From Cesiribacteraceae bacterium YIM B00369 (lineage in GTDB: Bacteria > Bacteroidota > Bacteroidia > Cytophagales > Cyclobacteriaceae): DNA of 64,000 bases. Under the pieces are notes generated by a model. The model saw only the letters and a list, made by a program, of their open reading frames with translations. It made no database searches and was not told where the DNA came from. Positions 27,491 through 37,987 of the stretch are shown one piece after another (position 1 is the stretch's first letter; every line of letters starts with the position of its first letter). The stretch spans positions 124,001 through 188,000 of the forward strand of contig JAFMYY010000006.1 in assembly GCA_017948555.1 (NCBI GenBank), read 5' to 3'. The translations under genes and the position numbers were made by a program.

Positions 27491-28274
27491 CTTTATAAGT
27501 ATTTAGCGTAAGTTCCTTCCCGTCGAATATGCCATAGGTAAAGTGGCTAAGCCATTCGCCCAGGTTAATATACCTGCTGCCGGGGCTTACCTCGAGGTTA
27601 AGTGGTAAATGGCGGTGGCCGAAAACGTAATAATCATGATGTTTTTGCTGTTCCTGTTCCTTGCAAAAGGAAAACAACCACTCGTCATCGCCTAAAAAAC
27701 GGCTGTCTTTTTCCATATTGCTTGCGCGGCTGGTCTTTGACCATGCATTTGCAATTCCTATGCCAAGGTCGGGATGTACTTTTCCAAACAGCCAGTTGCT
27801 GAGCGGATTGCGAAAAACTTTCTTTAATATTTTGTACCTGAAATCTCCCGGGCCTAATCCATCTCCATGACCAATAAACAGGCTGGTATTATTAATTTTT
27901 ACTTCCTGTGGCTCGTGGAAAACCGGAATGCCAAATTCCTCGGGAAAGTAATTCCTCATCCACATATCGTGGTTGCCGCTAAAAATAAAAACGGGCAGGC
28001 CGTTATCACTCATTTCTGCAAGCTTTCCCTGTAAGCGTACCCCGCCTTTGGGAACTGCGTGTTTATATTCGAACCAGAAGTCAAATAAATCGCCCATCAG
28101 AAAAATGGCGTGTGCATCGCGTTCAATGCTGCTGAGCCAGCGGACCACTTTTTTTTCCCGCTGCAGGCTTTTTTTTCTGTCAGGTGCTCCCAGGTGAAAG
28201 TCAGAAGCGAAATATACCTTCCTGCCTTCCGGCAATTGAATATTTTGTAAGTCTAAATCCATTTTAATGCACAC
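27480..28274 (-). CDS. lpxH: UDP-2,3-diacylglucosamine diphosphatase (LpxH-type metallophosphoesterase)
   Basis: A 264-residue calcineurin-like phosphoesterase. All metal motifs are present: FASDFHLGAP (DxH), LMGDLFDFWFEY (GDxxD), FSGNHDMW (GNHD), IGHGDGLG and FGHRHLPL (GHxH). The DFWFEY extension and overall length are those of LpxH/LpxH2, which hydrolyses UDP-diacylglucosamine to lipid X in lipid A synthesis at the inner membrane. Met5 could be the true start (27480-28262). Confidence 0.92.
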   Translation of the reverse strand: MCIKMDLDLQNIQLPEGRKVYFASDFHLGAPDRKKSLQREKKVVRWLSSIERDAHAIFLMGDLFDFWFEYKHAVPKGGVRLQGKLAEMSDNGLPVFIFSGNHDMWMRNYFPEEFGIPVFHEPQEVKINNTSLFIGHGDGLGPGDFRYKILKKVFRNPLSNWLFGKVHPDLGIGIANAWSKTSRASNMEKDSRFLGDDEWLFSFCKEQEQQKHHDYYVFGHRHLPLNLEVSPGSRYINLGEWLSHFTYGIFDGKELTLNTYKDEA

Positions 28275-28290
28275 TCATGAAGTCACGAAA

Positions 28291-28325
28291 CAGAAAAAAG
28301 ATCAGGCAATAATACCTGATCTTTT
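28291..28325 (-). terminator. Rho-independent terminator after ftsH
   Basis: AGATCAGG/CCTGATCT form a stem with a short AT-rich loop; on the minus strand it ends in a run of six T. It lies between the ftsH stop and the lpxH start, separating the two units. Confidence 0.82.
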
Positions 28326-28358
28326 CATATTTCCCGCCCTTTAAAAGAATAACAGGGC

Positions 28359-30455
28359 TTATTTTGATTTATTTTCCTGCTCCTGAGGATTTATTTTAGA
28401 GCCGACAGAACTATTCGTCCGGTCATCGTTATCTCCCTCATCTCCTTCTCTTTCTTCAATAGTAGTAGAGTCAGGTGCGGCAACAGAGGTTTCAATCTCG
28501 GTATTGCCTTTTGTAAACTGCTGGTAAGTAGTCTGTCCGCCATAAGGGCGGGGACCAATAAGACGCTCCAGGTCATTCTGGAAGATAATCTCTTTTTCAA
28601 GCAGTTCTTTAGCTATAATTTCCAGCTCATTCTTCTTCGACAGGAGCAACTGTTTGGTATGCTCATAAGCTTTTGACACTATCAGGCGAACTTCTTCGTC
28701 AATGGTTTGAGCTGTTGCTTCAGAATATGGTTTGTTGAAATTATAATCACTCTGCTTCTGGTCGTAGAAAGAGATATTTCCTATTTTATCGTTCATGCCA
28801 TATACTGAAACTATGCTGTAGGCCAGTTTGGTAATCCTTTCCAGGTCGCTTAATGCGCCGGTGGATATTTTGCCGAAGATAATTTCCTCTGCAGCGCGGC
28901 CACCCAGGGTCATGCACATTTCGTCGAAAAGCTGCTCGGTCTGGTACAGGAACTGTTCTTTAGGGAGGTACTGCGCATACCCCAAGGCGGCAACTCCACG
29001 TGGAACAATACTTACTTTTACCAAAGGGTCGGCATGCTCCAGGAACCAGCCAGCCACAGCGTGTCCGGCTTCATGGTAGGCAACAATCTTTTTCTCATCA
29101 GGAGAAATAATCTTGTTTTTCTTTTCAAGTCCTCCGATTACACGGTCAACAGCATCCTGGAAATCCTGCATATCCACCATTTTTTTATCGCGGCGGGCAG
29201 CAATAAGGGCTGCTTCGTTACATACATTGGCAATTTCAGCGCCGGCAAAGCCAGGGGTTTGTGCAGCCAGCTTTTTAGGATCCATTTCAGGAATCGTTTT
29301 GAGTGGCTGAAGGTGAACCTTGAAGATAGCTTCGCGACCCACGATATCCGGCTTGTCAATACTGATCTGGCGGTCGAAACGGCCGGGACGAAGTAAGGCT
29401 GAATCCAGAATATCAGGACGATTGGTGGCAGCCAGAATAATTACACCGGAATCAGTGGCAAAACCATCCATTTCCACCAGCAGGGAGTTAAGTGTATTTT
29501 CACGCTCATCGTTGCTGCCCGGCATTTGTCCGCGGCCACGGCTACGGCCAATGGCATCAATCTCATCTATAAATATAATACATGGAGCCTTTTCTTTCGC
29601 CTGCTTAAAGAGGTCGCGTACCCTTGCTGCACCTACCCCCACAAACATCTCAACAAAGTCGGAACCTGAGAGGGAGAAGAAAGGAACACCGGCTTCTCCG
29701 GCAACAGCTTTCGCTAATAATGTTTTACCTGTACCGGGAGGGCCTACCAGCAATGCACCTTTAGGTATTTTACCTCCCAGTTTAGTGAATTTGCCCGGGT
29801 TTTTAAGAAACTCCACAATTTCCTGTACTTCTTCTTTTGCTTCGTCAAGTCCGGCTACATTACCAAAGGTAATTTTTACTTTATTTTCGGCATCGAACAA
29901 AGCGGCCTTGGATTTTCCAATGTTAAAGATCTGACCCCCCGGCCCGCCGGTACCTGTCATGCGGCGCATCAGGAACCAGAATCCGAAAAGGATCAGGAAC
30001 AGGAAGCCCCAGCTGGTAAGGATTTGTGTAAAATCAGAACGTTCATCTATTTCCAGTCCTATCCTTTGATCTTCCGGCAACTCATTTTCCAGTGCCCTGA
30101 ATTCAGGAACGAATACTTCGTCGCTGCTTATAGTAAGGCTGTAATGAGGACCCTGGGTAACAGTAAATACTTTGCGTTCCTGTAAAGCTTTCTGGTGAAC
30201 AGGTTTTTGCAATGCATCAGGAGTAAGGGTTACTTCCACATTTTCCTGGCCTTTTACCAGTACCACTTTTCTTACATCTCCGGCCTTCATCATTTTTTCA
30301 AAGTCCCGGTAAGTGGTAGGTACAGTGGAGCTACTCCTGCTTAACCACAAAACGCCAAAAATCAGTACCAGGAGCGCTACTATAATATATGCCTGGTAAT
30401 TAGGCTTTTGTGGCGGTTTAGGAATCAGTTTTTTTCTATTCGGTTTTTCTGCCAT
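28359..30455 (-). CDS. ftsH: ATP-dependent zinc metalloprotease FtsH
   Basis: A 698-residue membrane AAA+ protease that degrades misfolded membrane proteins and regulators. Two transmembrane helices are visible (residues ~19-39 and ~146-164) enclosing a periplasmic domain. The AAA domain has Walker A GPPGTGKT, Walker [13 protein letters not shown] and the second region of homology with [18 protein letters not shown]. The peptidase domain has HEAGH, the zinc site. The C-terminal ~60 residues are acidic, with Thr/Ser runs and no fold. It lies 60 bases after rsfS in the same direction, so the two may be co-transcribed. Confidence 0.98.
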   Translation of the reverse strand: MAEKPNRKKLIPKPPQKPNYQAYIIVALLVLIFGVLWLSRSSSTVPTTYRDFEKMMKAGDVRKVVLVKGQENVEVTLTPDALQKPVHQKALQERKVFTVTQGPHYSLTISSDEVFVPEFRALENELPEDQRIGLEIDERSDFTQILTSWGFLFLILFGFWFLMRRMTGTGGPGGQIFNIGKSKAALFDAENKVKITFGNVAGLDEAKEEVQEIVEFLKNPGKFTKLGGKIPKGALLVGPPGTGKTLLAKAVAGEAGVPFFSLSGSDFVEMFVGVGAARVRDLFKQAKEKAPCIIFIDEIDAIGRSRGRGQMPGSNDERENTLNSLLVEMDGFATDSGVIILAATNRPDILDSALLRPGRFDRQISIDKPDIVGREAIFKVHLQPLKTIPEMDPKKLAAQTPGFAGAEIANVCNEAALIAARRDKKMVDMQDFQDAVDRVIGGLEKKNKIISPDEKKIVAYHEAGHAVAGWFLEHADPLVKVSIVPRGVAALGYAQYLPKEQFLYQTEQLFDEMCMTLGGRAAEEIIFGKISTGALSDLERITKLAYSIVSVYGMNDKIGNISFYDQKQSDYNFNKPYSEATAQTIDEEVRLIVSKAYEHTKQLLLSKKNELEIIAKELLEKEIIFQNDLERLIGPRPYGGQTTYQQFTKGNTEIETSVAAPDSTTIEEREGDEGDNDDRTNSSVGSKINPQEQENKSK

Positions 30456-30515
30456 CAGTTAAAATAATATTTTCTGTAGTTTAGTAACTTTTTAATTAAA
30501 ATAAAATGACTGATA

Positions 30516-30884
30516 TCAGGCATCGCCTGGTATTTCAATCAGTTCGGCATCGCCCCAAAGCTCTTCCAGGGCAAAGAAATCGCGTTTATCTTTTTTGAAG
30601 ACATGAGCTACCACATCAACATAATCAATAAGAACCCATTCCTTTGATTGTTTACCTTCTTTATGCCAGGGGTCCTGCTTAAGTTTTTTGTAAACTGTTT
30701 CTTCAACGGAATCGCTGATTGCATCGAGTTGAGTATCGGAATTCCCGGTACCAATAATAAAGTAATCAGCTACTGCATTTTTTACTTTTCTGAGGTCCAG
30801 TACCACAATGTTGGTGGCTTTTTTTTCCTGCATTCCCTCAATTATAACAGATTTTAAATAAGATGAATTTGTTTTATCTTCCAT
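30516..30884 (-). CDS. rsfS: Ribosomal silencing factor RsfS
   Basis: A 122-residue protein of the RsfS/Iojap family, which binds ribosomal protein uL14 and blocks joining of the 30S and 50S subunits in starved cells. Family segments seen are VVLDLRKVKNAVADYFIIGTGNSDTQLDAI and GKQSKEWVLIDYVDVVAHVF, with the acidic end FALEELWGDAELIEI. It is divergent from birA with only 38 bases between the starts. A minus-strand -7-like box (TAAATTTG, 30907-30914) lies in that gap. Confidence 0.96.
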   Translation of the reverse strand: MEDKTNSSYLKSVIIEGMQEKKATNIVVLDLRKVKNAVADYFIIGTGNSDTQLDAISDSVEETVYKKLKQDPWHKEGKQSKEWVLIDYVDVVAHVFKKDKRDFFALEELWGDAELIEIPGDA

Positions 30885-30922
30885 TCCGGGTTTTTAAATT
30901 GCTCAACAAATTTACTAAATAG

Positions 30923-31687
30923 TTGGATAAAATTTTCGCTCAAACACTTTTTCTGGGAAAGAACGTAATTAATCTGTCAAAGTGTCATTCTACCAATACT
31001 TATGCTACCGAATTGCTCTCGCAAAAAGGGGCCATGGAAGGAACTGTAGTAACCACTGAGCACCAGATTGCGGGGCGCGGGCAGCGGGGAAACAGCTGGG
31101 AGGCCGATGCAGGTAAAAATTTAACTTTTTCTCTGATTCTGAAACCTTCTTTCCTGCATGTGCAGGAACAGTTCTATCTCACTATTATCACATCTCTTGC
31201 CATTTATGATTTCCTGACAGATTTGCTGCCTGATGGAATGGCCATAAAATGGCCAAACGATATTTATCACTTCCAAAAGAAACTTGGTGGTGTACTGATT
31301 GAGAATTCCTTAAAAAACAACATTTTAGAGTGGAGTGTTTTAGGAATTGGCCTGAATGTCAATCAATCTTCTTTTGAAAACGAAAAAGCAACCTCCTTGT
31401 TATTGGCAACAGGAAAGGAATTTGTGCTTGAAGCTCTTTTAGGCAACTTATTGGTTAATCTGGAAAAACGCTACCTCCGGTTAAAGGCTGGTATGCGGCA
31501 GGAACTCAGGAAAGAGTACCTTGAGCACCTTTACCGGATTGGAGAACTGCATTCATTCCGCTCCGGATCAGAAGTTTTTCAGGGTAAAATCATTGGAATT
31601 GACAAAGTTGGTCATTTAGCTATTTGCACATTGCCAAACGATGAGGTGCATTATTTCGGGATCAAGGAAATTGAATTCTTAAACTGA
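30923..31687 (+). CDS. birA: Biotin--[acetyl-CoA-carboxylase] ligase, monofunctional
   Basis: A 254-residue biotin protein ligase that adenylates biotin and transfers it to the carrier lysine. Motifs are CHSTNTYATELL, the biotin/AMP loop GRGQRGNSWEADAGKNLTFS, and AIKWPNDIYHFQKKLGGVLIE. It lacks the N-terminal DNA-binding domain of E. coli BirA, so it should not act as a repressor. The start is a TTG at 30923: a stop codon lies immediately upstream in frame, and the family's N-terminal strand begins right there. Divergent from rsfS. Confidence 0.95.
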   Translation: MDKIFAQTLFLGKNVINLSKCHSTNTYATELLSQKGAMEGTVVTTEHQIAGRGQRGNSWEADAGKNLTFSLILKPSFLHVQEQFYLTIITSLAIYDFLTDLLPDGMAIKWPNDIYHFQKKLGGVLIENSLKNNILEWSVLGIGLNVNQSSFENEKATSLLLATGKEFVLEALLGNLLVNLEKRYLRLKAGMRQELRKEYLEHLYRIGELHSFRSGSEVFQGKIIGIDKVGHLAICTLPNDEVHYFGIKEIEFLN

Positions 31688-31856
31688 GGCAGTATCAGGT
31701 CTTTCAATGAAAGTGTTTTCCTGTTCCATTTTTTAGTATGCCTGCTTAAACCTGCTTAAATATAATTTTGATTAATATTCTTTATTCTTGAGTCTCATGG
31801 TATAAACATTAATTTGCTGTGAATCGTTGCCTGAAGGTATAAACTTCTTGCGATTT

Positions 31857-33122
31857 ATGGAGGATGAATATTATAACCTGGCAATGATTGTGCTGGGCAT
31901 TGCTATTTTAGGTGTAACATGGTTGCCCAATCTTTTAAAAGAGCAGCCACTCTCGTATCCCATTATTTATGTGGTGGCTGGTTTTCTGCTTTATAAGGTT
32001 CCGGTGGTAAAGATGCCTGATCCCCTTCCGTACCTCAATAGTTTTGTTTCTATCCACCTTACCGAGTTTTGTGTAATTGTTTCTCTGGCAGGTGTAGGCC
32101 TGAAGGTAGACAGCCCCCTGAAGTGGAAAAACTGGAAGCATTTATTTCAGCTTTTGGTGGTAGCTATGTTATTAAGTATAGCCATGTTTTCAGGTCTTTC
32201 CTTTTGGTATGGGGGCTTTTCTCTTGCGGCAGCTGTTTTACTGGGAGCTGTGCTGGCACCTACAGATCCTGTTCTTGCTGCCGATGTGCAGGTTGGTCCG
32301 CCTGGCGAAGGGGATAAGAAAAGAGATAAGTTTTTGCTTACTGCAGAAGCGGGCTTTAATGATGGCCTGGCATTTCCTTTTGTATACATGGCTATAGCCC
32401 TTTCCATAGCCAGTTATAATTACAGCGATGTGCTGCTTGACTGGCTCTGGCAGGACCTTATTTATAAGATTGTAATGGCTGTCGCAGCAGGGGTGTTGCT
32501 GGGATTTGGATTCAGGGAAATTTTCTGGCGGTTCCAGAAGCTTAAATTAACTAATGTGTCCGATGGTTTTGTTTCTCTTGCTCTTACCCTGCTGGTGTAC
32601 GGAATTACCGAAATGCTTGGGGGCTATGGCTTTCTTGCGGTGTTTATAGGTGCGCTCATTTTTTCTAAAGAGGGGAAACACCATACCTTTAAAAAAGAGC
32701 TCCACAACTTTACCGATCAGCTGGAGCGTTTACTGATAGTGGTTATCCTCCTGCTTTTTGGAGCAATTCTGTCAGCAGGCTTGTTCGATTTCCTTACTGT
32801 ACGGGGAGTAATTATAGGGCTGGTGTTTGTTTTTGTGATCAGGCCGGTTTCGGGCTGGCTTAGTTTGTTTGGAACCACATTAACAAAACGGGAAAGAATG
32901 CTGGTGAGCTTTTTTGGCATTCGCGGAATAGGCTCCCTGTATTATCTTGCGTATGGAATCAGCCATGGTGATTTTGCGGAGGTAGTAGCTATGGAAATAT
33001 GGGCGGTGGCTGCATTTACTATATTAGTCTCCATTATTATTCATGGTATACTGGCTTACCCGGCTACTAAGTGGGCGCAGGGCGGAAGGGTTGAAATAAA
33101 AACTGAGGCTGACGTGAGGTAG
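31857..33122 (+). CDS. Cation:proton antiporter (CPA1/NhaP type)
   Basis: A 421-residue inner-membrane antiporter with about 12 hydrophobic segments. Diagnostic segments are AVLLGAVLAPTDPVLAADVQVG, the conserved TDP of the CPA fold, and LTAEAGFNDGLAFPFVYMAI, the ND-type ion-binding helix of electroneutral Na+/H+ exchangers. RERMLVSFFGIRGIGSLYYLAYG near the C-terminus matches the GxRGxxS region. It lacks a cytoplasmic TrkA-type domain. The ATG at 31857 is chosen over a TTG at 31827. The ion (Na+ or K+) cannot be told from sequence. Confidence 0.9.
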   Translation: MEDEYYNLAMIVLGIAILGVTWLPNLLKEQPLSYPIIYVVAGFLLYKVPVVKMPDPLPYLNSFVSIHLTEFCVIVSLAGVGLKVDSPLKWKNWKHLFQLLVVAMLLSIAMFSGLSFWYGGFSLAAAVLLGAVLAPTDPVLAADVQVGPPGEGDKKRDKFLLTAEAGFNDGLAFPFVYMAIALSIASYNYSDVLLDWLWQDLIYKIVMAVAAGVLLGFGFREIFWRFQKLKLTNVSDGFVSLALTLLVYGITEMLGGYGFLAVFIGALIFSKEGKHHTFKKELHNFTDQLERLLIVVILLLFGAILSAGLFDFLTVRGVIIGLVFVFVIRPVSGWLSLFGTTLTKRERMLVSFFGIRGIGSLYYLAYGISHGDFAEVVAMEIWAVAAFTILVSIIIHGILAYPATKWAQGGRVEIKTEADVR

Positions 33123-33420
33123 GCGTTGCTTTTAAGTTAAATGCGCTTTCTTAAAAAGCTTTTTTAAGTAAAAAGGAACAATGTAGTGTGTATCGGGTTA
33201 TTAACGTTGTGCATGTATAGATATGGACGGGTATATAAGCCTGCTTTTTACCCGTTTACCGGAAAAAATGCAGGATGTACGCATCAGGGAGATGTGTATC
33301 GGGCTTGGATTCAAGCTGGATAAGGAGTGCCCGCGCCCTCTGCTTGCCTGTTTACTTCCAGGTTGTTTGCAAGAAACTTTTTTATAAATTTGTAGAAATA
33401 GGCTGAAAATTTTTAAATCA
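33123..33420. other. Intergenic region between antiporter and ahcY
   Basis: The first part contains an AT-rich palindrome (CTTAAAAA/TTTTTTAAG, ~33149-33168) that could weakly end the antiporter mRNA. ACGGGTA/TACCCGT arms flank 33227-33257. A 54-codon frame at 33223-33387, starting MDGYISLLFTRLPEKM, is open but unrecognised and runs into the ahcY promoter; it may be chance. The ahcY promoter lies at the end. Confidence 0.4.
33363..33392 (+). promoter_or_regulatory. Promoter of ahcY
   Basis: TTG, exactly 19 bases, then TAAATTTG: a full match to the Bacteroidota sigma-factor consensus (TTG-N19-TAnnTTTG), 28 bases before the ATG. Any leader is therefore too short for a riboswitch. Confidence 0.75.
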
Positions 33421-34728
33421 ATGTTAGAAACAAAAGAAAAGTACAAAGTTAAAGACATTTCTCTGGCTGATTATGGGAGAAAAGAAATAAGACTGGCCGA
33501 GGCTGAAATGCCGGGTCTGATCGCTCTCCGCGAAGAATACGGGCAAAGCAAGCCTCTGAAAGGCGCACGTATTGCCGGTTGCCTGCACATGACTATCCAG
33601 ACAGCTGTTTTAATAGAAACCCTGGTAGAACTGGGTGCTGAAGTTACCTGGTCGAGCTGTAATATTTTTTCAACCCAGGACCATGCAGCCGCAGCTATTG
33701 CAGCCGCCGGAATTCCGGTTTATGCCTGGAAGGGCATGAATGAAGAAGAGTTTAACTGGTGTATTGAGCAAACTCTTTTTGCCTTCGAAGGTGGAAAGCC
33801 GCTGAATATGATTCTTGACGATGGTGGCGACCTTACCAATATGGTACTGGATAACTATCCTGAACTGGTAAAAGATATCCGTGGTTTATCTGAAGAAACC
33901 ACTACCGGTGTGCACCGCCTGTATGAGCGTATGCGCAAAGGTACTCTTCCTATTCCTGCTATTAATATTAACGACTCCGTTACAAAGTCGAAGTTCGATA
34001 ATAAGTATGGCTGCCGCGAATCGCTGGTAGATGCAATCCGCCGTGCAACCGACGTAATGCTTGCCGGAAAAGTGGCCGTTGTGGCTGGTTATGGCGATGT
34101 TGGTAAAGGATCCGCTGCCTCTCTCCGTGGTGCAGGTGTGCGTGTCATAGTTACTGAAGTTGACCCGATTTGTGCACTGCAGGCCGCTATGGATGGTTAT
34201 GCAGTTAAGAAAATGGTTAATGCGGTTAAAGATGCCGACATTATTGTAACTGCTACAGGTAATAAGGATATTATTACCGGTGAACACTTCAAATTAATGA
34301 AGGATAAGGCAATTGTTTGTAACATTGGTCACTTTGATAATGAAATTGATGTGGCATGGCTTAAGAAGAACTACGGCCATACGCATGACAATATTAAGCC
34401 GCAGGTAGATCTTTACAATGTGGAAGGAAATGACATTATTCTTCTGGCTGAAGGACGCCTTGTTAACCTTGGCTGTGCAACAGGGCACCCAAGCTTTGTA
34501 ATGTCAAACTCCTTTACAAATCAGACCCTTGCTCAAATTGAGCTTTGGAAGAACCACGGAAGTTACGAAAACCAGGTTTACACTCTGCCTAAGCACCTGG
34601 ATGAGAAAGTTGCTGCTTTCCACCTTGCTAAGATAGGCGTTGAGCTTGAAGATCTTTCTCCGGACCAGGCCGAATACATTGGTGTGGATGTAAAAGGACC
34701 ATTTAAGCCTGACTACTACCGTTATTAA
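33421..34728 (+). CDS. ahcY: Adenosylhomocysteinase
   Basis: A 435-residue NAD-dependent enzyme that reversibly splits S-adenosylhomocysteine to adenosine and homocysteine, clearing the product of methyltransferases. Family hallmarks: [16 protein letters not shown] near residue 60, the NAD-binding loop [34 protein letters not shown], and the C-terminal [22 protein letters not shown], whose Lys and Tyr reach the cofactor of the neighbouring subunit. Full length, cytoplasmic, with its own promoter and terminator. Confidence 0.98.
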   Translation: MLETKEKYKVKDISLADYGRKEIRLAEAEMPGLIALREEYGQSKPLKGARIAGCLHMTIQTAVLIETLVELGAEVTWSSCNIFSTQDHAAAAIAAAGIPVYAWKGMNEEEFNWCIEQTLFAFEGGKPLNMILDDGGDLTNMVLDNYPELVKDIRGLSEETTTGVHRLYERMRKGTLPIPAININDSVTKSKFDNKYGCRESLVDAIRRATDVMLAGKVAVVAGYGDVGKGSAASLRGAGVRVIVTEVDPICALQAAMDGYAVKKMVNAVKDADIIVTATGNKDIITGEHFKLMKDKAIVCNIGHFDNEIDVAWLKKNYGHTHDNIKPQVDLYNVEGNDIILLAEGRLVNLGCATGHPSFVMSNSFTNQTLAQIELWKNHGSYENQVYTLPKHLDEKVAAFHLAKIGVELEDLSPDQAEYIGVDVKGPFKPDYYRY

Positions 34729-34776
34729 TAGCGGGTGCCAGCTTAATATTTAAACATAATATAACATAATTACATA

Positions 34777-34812
34777 AAAAGCTTCTGTCTCTGTGGCAGA
34801 GGCTTTTTTTTA
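34777..34812 (+). terminator. Rho-independent terminator after ahcY
   Basis: AAGCTTCTG pairs with CAGAGGCTT (one G-T pair) over a short loop, followed by eight T, 49 bases after the stop. Confidence 0.8.
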
Positions 34813-35066
34813 GCATCCTTTCTGTTTTTCCCGCGTTAGCTGCTCTTTGAATGAAAATATGCTGCCGCCAGAAATTCGGGAAACCGGATCTTTGAGATTA
34901 ATATCCTCCGGGCTTTTTGTTGTATAACAGGATAGGTCAATTTTGGGGATGGAATAAGAATTACCGGAAGTGCCTTTTATTTTAACCGCCTTTGCGAAAA
35001 AAAAGGTATTTTTTTCTGATTTCTGTTTTTTGGCTGCAGTATATAGGCTACAGTTGAGAAAATCCT
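34813..35066. other. Gap between the ahcY terminator and the sucD promoter
   Basis: A minus-strand frame at 34810-35082 could encode 90 residues (ALPKDFLNCSLYTAAKK start), but it overlaps both the ahcY terminator and the sucD promoter and has no recognisable domain. I see no other signal. Confidence 0.4.
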
Positions 35067-35096
35067 TTGGTAAAGCCATCAATTCTGTTATTTTTG
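35067..35096 (+). promoter_or_regulatory. Promoter of sucD
   Basis: TTG, exactly 19 bases, then TATTTTTG: full match to the Bacteroidota consensus, 22 bases before the ATG. Confidence 0.75.
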
Positions 35097-35118
35097 TACA
35101 AATTAAAAATAACTGCGC

Positions 35119-36012
35119 ATGAGTGTTCTAGTAAATAAAGATTCAAAAGTAATAGTACAGGGCTTTACCGGCTCAGAAGGTACTTTTCATGCCGGACAAA
35201 TGATTGAATACGGCACAAACGTTGTAGGTGGAGTAACCCCGGGAAAAGGTGGCCAGACTCATTTGGATAAACCGGTATTTAATTCTGTTGCTGAGGCCGT
35301 GGAAAAGGCAGGCGCAAATGTTTCTATTATTTTTGTGCCACCTGCTTTTGCAGCTGATGCAATTATGGAAGCTGCCGACGCCGGTATCAAAGTAATCATT
35401 GCTATTACCGAAGGTATTCCTGTTAAAGATATGATGGTAGCTAAAGACTACCTGAAAGGTAAAGATGTGACCCTTATCGGGCCAAACTGTCCGGGTGTAA
35501 TTACTCCGGGTGAGGCAAAAGTTGGTATCATGCCAGGCTTTGTTTTCAAAAAAGGCCGTGTAGGTATTGTATCTAAATCAGGTACCCTTACTTATGAAGC
35601 TGCCGATCAGATTGTGAAGGCGGGCTTAGGTATATCTACTGCTATTGGTATTGGTGGTGATCCTATCATTGGCACGCCTACCAAAGAAGCTGTTGAATTG
35701 TTAATGAACGATCCGGAAACCGATGCCATCGTGATGATTGGTGAAATTGGAGGTAATTATGAGGCGCTTGCTGCCCGCTGGATTAAAGAAACAGGCAATA
35801 AAAAACCGGTAGTTGGTTTCATAGCCGGCCAGACAGCACCTCCGGGCCGTCGTATGGGCCATGCCGGTGCAATTATTGGTGGTGCAGATGATACTGCAGC
35901 CGCAAAGATGAAAATCATGAGCGAATGTGGAATACGCGTTGTGGAGTCTCCAGCCAACATTGGTGAAACCATGCTAAATGCGCTCAAAGAAGCTGGCATT
36001 AAAGTAGCTTAA
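35119..36012 (+). CDS. sucD: Succinate--CoA ligase, alpha subunit
   Basis: A 297-residue subunit of the TCA-cycle enzyme that converts succinyl-CoA to succinate with formation of ATP or GTP. Visible are the CoA-binding fold ([34 protein letters not shown]), [31 protein letters not shown], and the phosphohistidine segment [13 protein letters not shown]. The beta subunit gene sucC is not adjacent and is not in this window. Its own promoter and terminator make it a single-gene unit. Confidence 0.98.
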   Translation: MSVLVNKDSKVIVQGFTGSEGTFHAGQMIEYGTNVVGGVTPGKGGQTHLDKPVFNSVAEAVEKAGANVSIIFVPPAFAADAIMEAADAGIKVIIAITEGIPVKDMMVAKDYLKGKDVTLIGPNCPGVITPGEAKVGIMPGFVFKKGRVGIVSKSGTLTYEAADQIVKAGLGISTAIGIGGDPIIGTPTKEAVELLMNDPETDAIVMIGEIGGNYEALAARWIKETGNKKPVVGFIAGQTAPPGRRMGHAGAIIGGADDTAAAKMKIMSECGIRVVESPANIGETMLNALKEAGIKVA

Positions 36013-36090
36013 GTTGATAAGTTAATGGGCTGATTTGCTAATGTGCTGACGGGATCAGTTCTTTGGCTTTGCATCGGCATTGAAAATAAT

Positions 36091-36126
36091 AAAGGCTGTT
36101 CCTTTTTGAGGGGCAGCCTTTTTTGT
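36091..36126 (+). terminator. Rho-independent terminator after sucD
   Basis: AAGGCTG and CAGCCTT form the stem around a loop containing CCTTTTTGAGGG, then a T run. It is 78 bases after the stop. Confidence 0.75.
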
Positions 36127-36150
36127 TTGCAGGGTAAATGGGTTAAATAA

Positions 36151-36187
36151 GCCTCCGGGGTTTTGGAAACCCCGGAGGTTTGGTTTT
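36151..36187 (+). terminator. Second hairpin (back-up terminator or REP-like palindrome)
   Basis: CCTCCGGGGTTT and AAACCCCGGAGG form a perfect 12-bp stem with a 3-nt loop, followed by TTTGGTTTTTT. The strength and symmetry suggest a back-up terminator for sucD; a related but shorter CCTCCGG hairpin occurs at ~47195. Confidence 0.6.
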
Positions 36188-36192
36188 TTGCT

Positions 36193-36236
36193 AAAAAAAA
36201 TCGCAGCCCTCTACAAAGAAAGCTGCGATTTGTAAC
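36193..36236 (-). terminator. Rho-independent terminator after rny
   Basis: On the minus strand AAATCGCAG pairs with CTGCGATTT and is followed by a run of T. It faces the sucD terminators and closes the rny unit 63 bases after its stop. Confidence 0.78.
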
Positions 36237-36298
36237 TTTAGTTTATGTTTCGTTTAATTAGTATAAGCACCAACCACTAACCACCAGTGACCAAACTG

Positions 36299-37867
36299 CT
36301 ACTTCGCATATGCTACTGAGCGCATTTCGCGGATTACTGTTACTTTAATCTGGCCGGGATACTGCATGTCTTTTTCAATTTTCTGCGAAATTTCAAAAGA
36401 GAGCAGGCCTGCGCGTTCGTCCGATACGCTCTCTGCATCCACCATAATCCTTAACTCCCTGCCAGCCTGAATAGCGTAGCATTTATTCACCCCGTCGAAG
36501 TTAAGGGCAAGTGCTTCAAGATCTTTCAGGCGCTGTATATAGCTTTCCATTACTTCTCTGCGGGCCCCCGGGCGTGAGCCGGAAATAGCATCACAGGCCT
36601 GGATGATAGGAGAAATCAAGGAGGTCATTTCAATTTCGTCGTGGTGAGCACCAATCGCGTTAACCACTTCCGGGTGTTCCTTATACTTTTCAGCTAACTG
36701 CATACCCAGAATAGCGTGAGGCAGCTCCGGCTCTTCAGGCCAAACCTTACCAATGTCGTGCAGCAGGCCGGCGCGTTTGGCCAGTTTGGCATTAAGACCC
36801 AGTTCAGCTGCCAGGGTAGCGCAAAGTTTTGCAACCTCGCGGCTGTGCTGTAACAGGTTTTGTCCGTAAGAGGAGCGGAAGCGCATACGGCCAACCATCT
36901 TAATCAGTTCCGGATGGACACCATGGATTCCAAGATCAATTACAGTTCTTTCACCAATTTCAACAATCTCGTCCTCAATGTTTTTGGTTGTTTTGGCAAC
37001 AACTTCTTCAATACGGGCAGGGTGGATCCTTCCGTCCGTTACCAGACGGTGGAGTGACAGGCGGGCAATTTCGCGGCGCACAGGGTCAAAACCGGAGATA
37101 ATGATAGCTTCCGGCGTGTCGTCCACAATAATTTCAACACCGGTGGAGGCTTCAAGGGCACGGATGTTTCTGCCTTCGCGGCCAATGATCTTTCCTTTAA
37201 TATCGTCGCTCTCAATATTGAATACTGATACGCAGTTCTCGATGGCATGCTCAGTAGCTGTGCGCTGAATAGTTTCGAGCACTACTTTCTTAGCCTCTTT
37301 AGTGGCAGACATTTTTGCCTCTTCAATAATGTCCTTAATGTGGGAGGAGGCTTTGGTGCGGGCTTCGTCCTTAAGGGTTTCCACCAGCTGGTTGCGGGCG
37401 TCTTCTGCAGTGAGGTTTGCCACTTTTTCCAGGATGGATATCTGTTGCTCCTTTAGCTTTTCAGCCTCATCGCGGCGGCGGCGGGCCAGTTCAGTTTGTT
37501 CATCCAGGTCAGCTTTAAGCTTATCAAGATCAGATTCTTTGCGGCTTACTTTTTCAAGCTGCTGTTTTAGTTGCTGTTCTCTTTGTTTCAGCTTGTTCTC
37601 ATTAGTGGAAAGAACATTCTTTTTCCTGTTTACCTCTTTTTCAAATTCGGTTTTCAGGTGCAGGTACTTTTCTTTTGCTTCAAGTATCTTGTCTTTCTTA
37701 ATGTTTTCGCTGGTAGCTTCGGCTTCCCTTATAATCAGGGCAGCTTTTTCCCTTACTTCTTCTTCCTGTTGCTGATATACTTTTTGCAGCAGCATACGAC
37801 CGATAAAGATTCCTGCACCAAGACAAATTATCGCAGTGACAAGGACATATATGGCTATTTCCTCCAT
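36299..37867 (-). CDS. rny: Ribonuclease Y
   Basis: A 522-residue membrane-anchored endoribonuclease that starts mRNA decay. Order of parts: one N-terminal transmembrane helix (residues ~3-25); a long charged coiled coil (~30-190); a KH RNA-binding domain ([28 protein letters not shown]); an HD hydrolase domain with [15 protein letters not shown] and LLHDIGKVW, whose His-Asp pair binds metal; and a conserved C-terminal domain ending in the typical MRSVAYAK. Full length. It is the last gene of the pheT-zapA-rny run. Confidence 0.98.
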   Translation of the reverse strand: MEEIAIYVLVTAIICLGAGIFIGRMLLQKVYQQQEEEVREKAALIIREAEATSENIKKDKILEAKEKYLHLKTEFEKEVNRKKNVLSTNENKLKQREQQLKQQLEKVSRKESDLDKLKADLDEQTELARRRRDEAEKLKEQQISILEKVANLTAEDARNQLVETLKDEARTKASSHIKDIIEEAKMSATKEAKKVVLETIQRTATEHAIENCVSVFNIESDDIKGKIIGREGRNIRALEASTGVEIIVDDTPEAIIISGFDPVRREIARLSLHRLVTDGRIHPARIEEVVAKTTKNIEDEIVEIGERTVIDLGIHGVHPELIKMVGRMRFRSSYGQNLLQHSREVAKLCATLAAELGLNAKLAKRAGLLHDIGKVWPEEPELPHAILGMQLAEKYKEHPEVVNAIGAHHDEIEMTSLISPIIQACDAISGSRPGARREVMESYIQRLKDLEALALNFDGVNKCYAIQAGRELRIMVDAESVSDERAGLLSFEISQKIEKDMQYPGQIKVTVIREMRSVAYAK

Positions 37868-37987
37868 CTTAATTTAGTTATACTATTAATTATTTGTTTA
37901 TAGTTAACAACATTAAGAGGTAAAAGCTGAGTGGCAATTTATATAGTTAAATAAAAAGATTGATATTGTTGTGCATACCATTGGGTT

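Noticed and set aside
33223-33387. 54-codon frame before ahcY
   Set aside because: Unrecognised and runs through the ahcY promoter; noted only within the gap description.
33123-33420. SAH riboswitch in front of ahcY
   Set aside because: The promoter sits only 28 bases before the ATG, leaving no leader for a riboswitch, and no matching structure was seen.
34810-35082. 90-residue minus-strand frame between ahcY and sucD
   Set aside because: It begins inside the sucD promoter and ends in the ahcY terminator; composition is Lys/Ser-rich with no recognisable domain.
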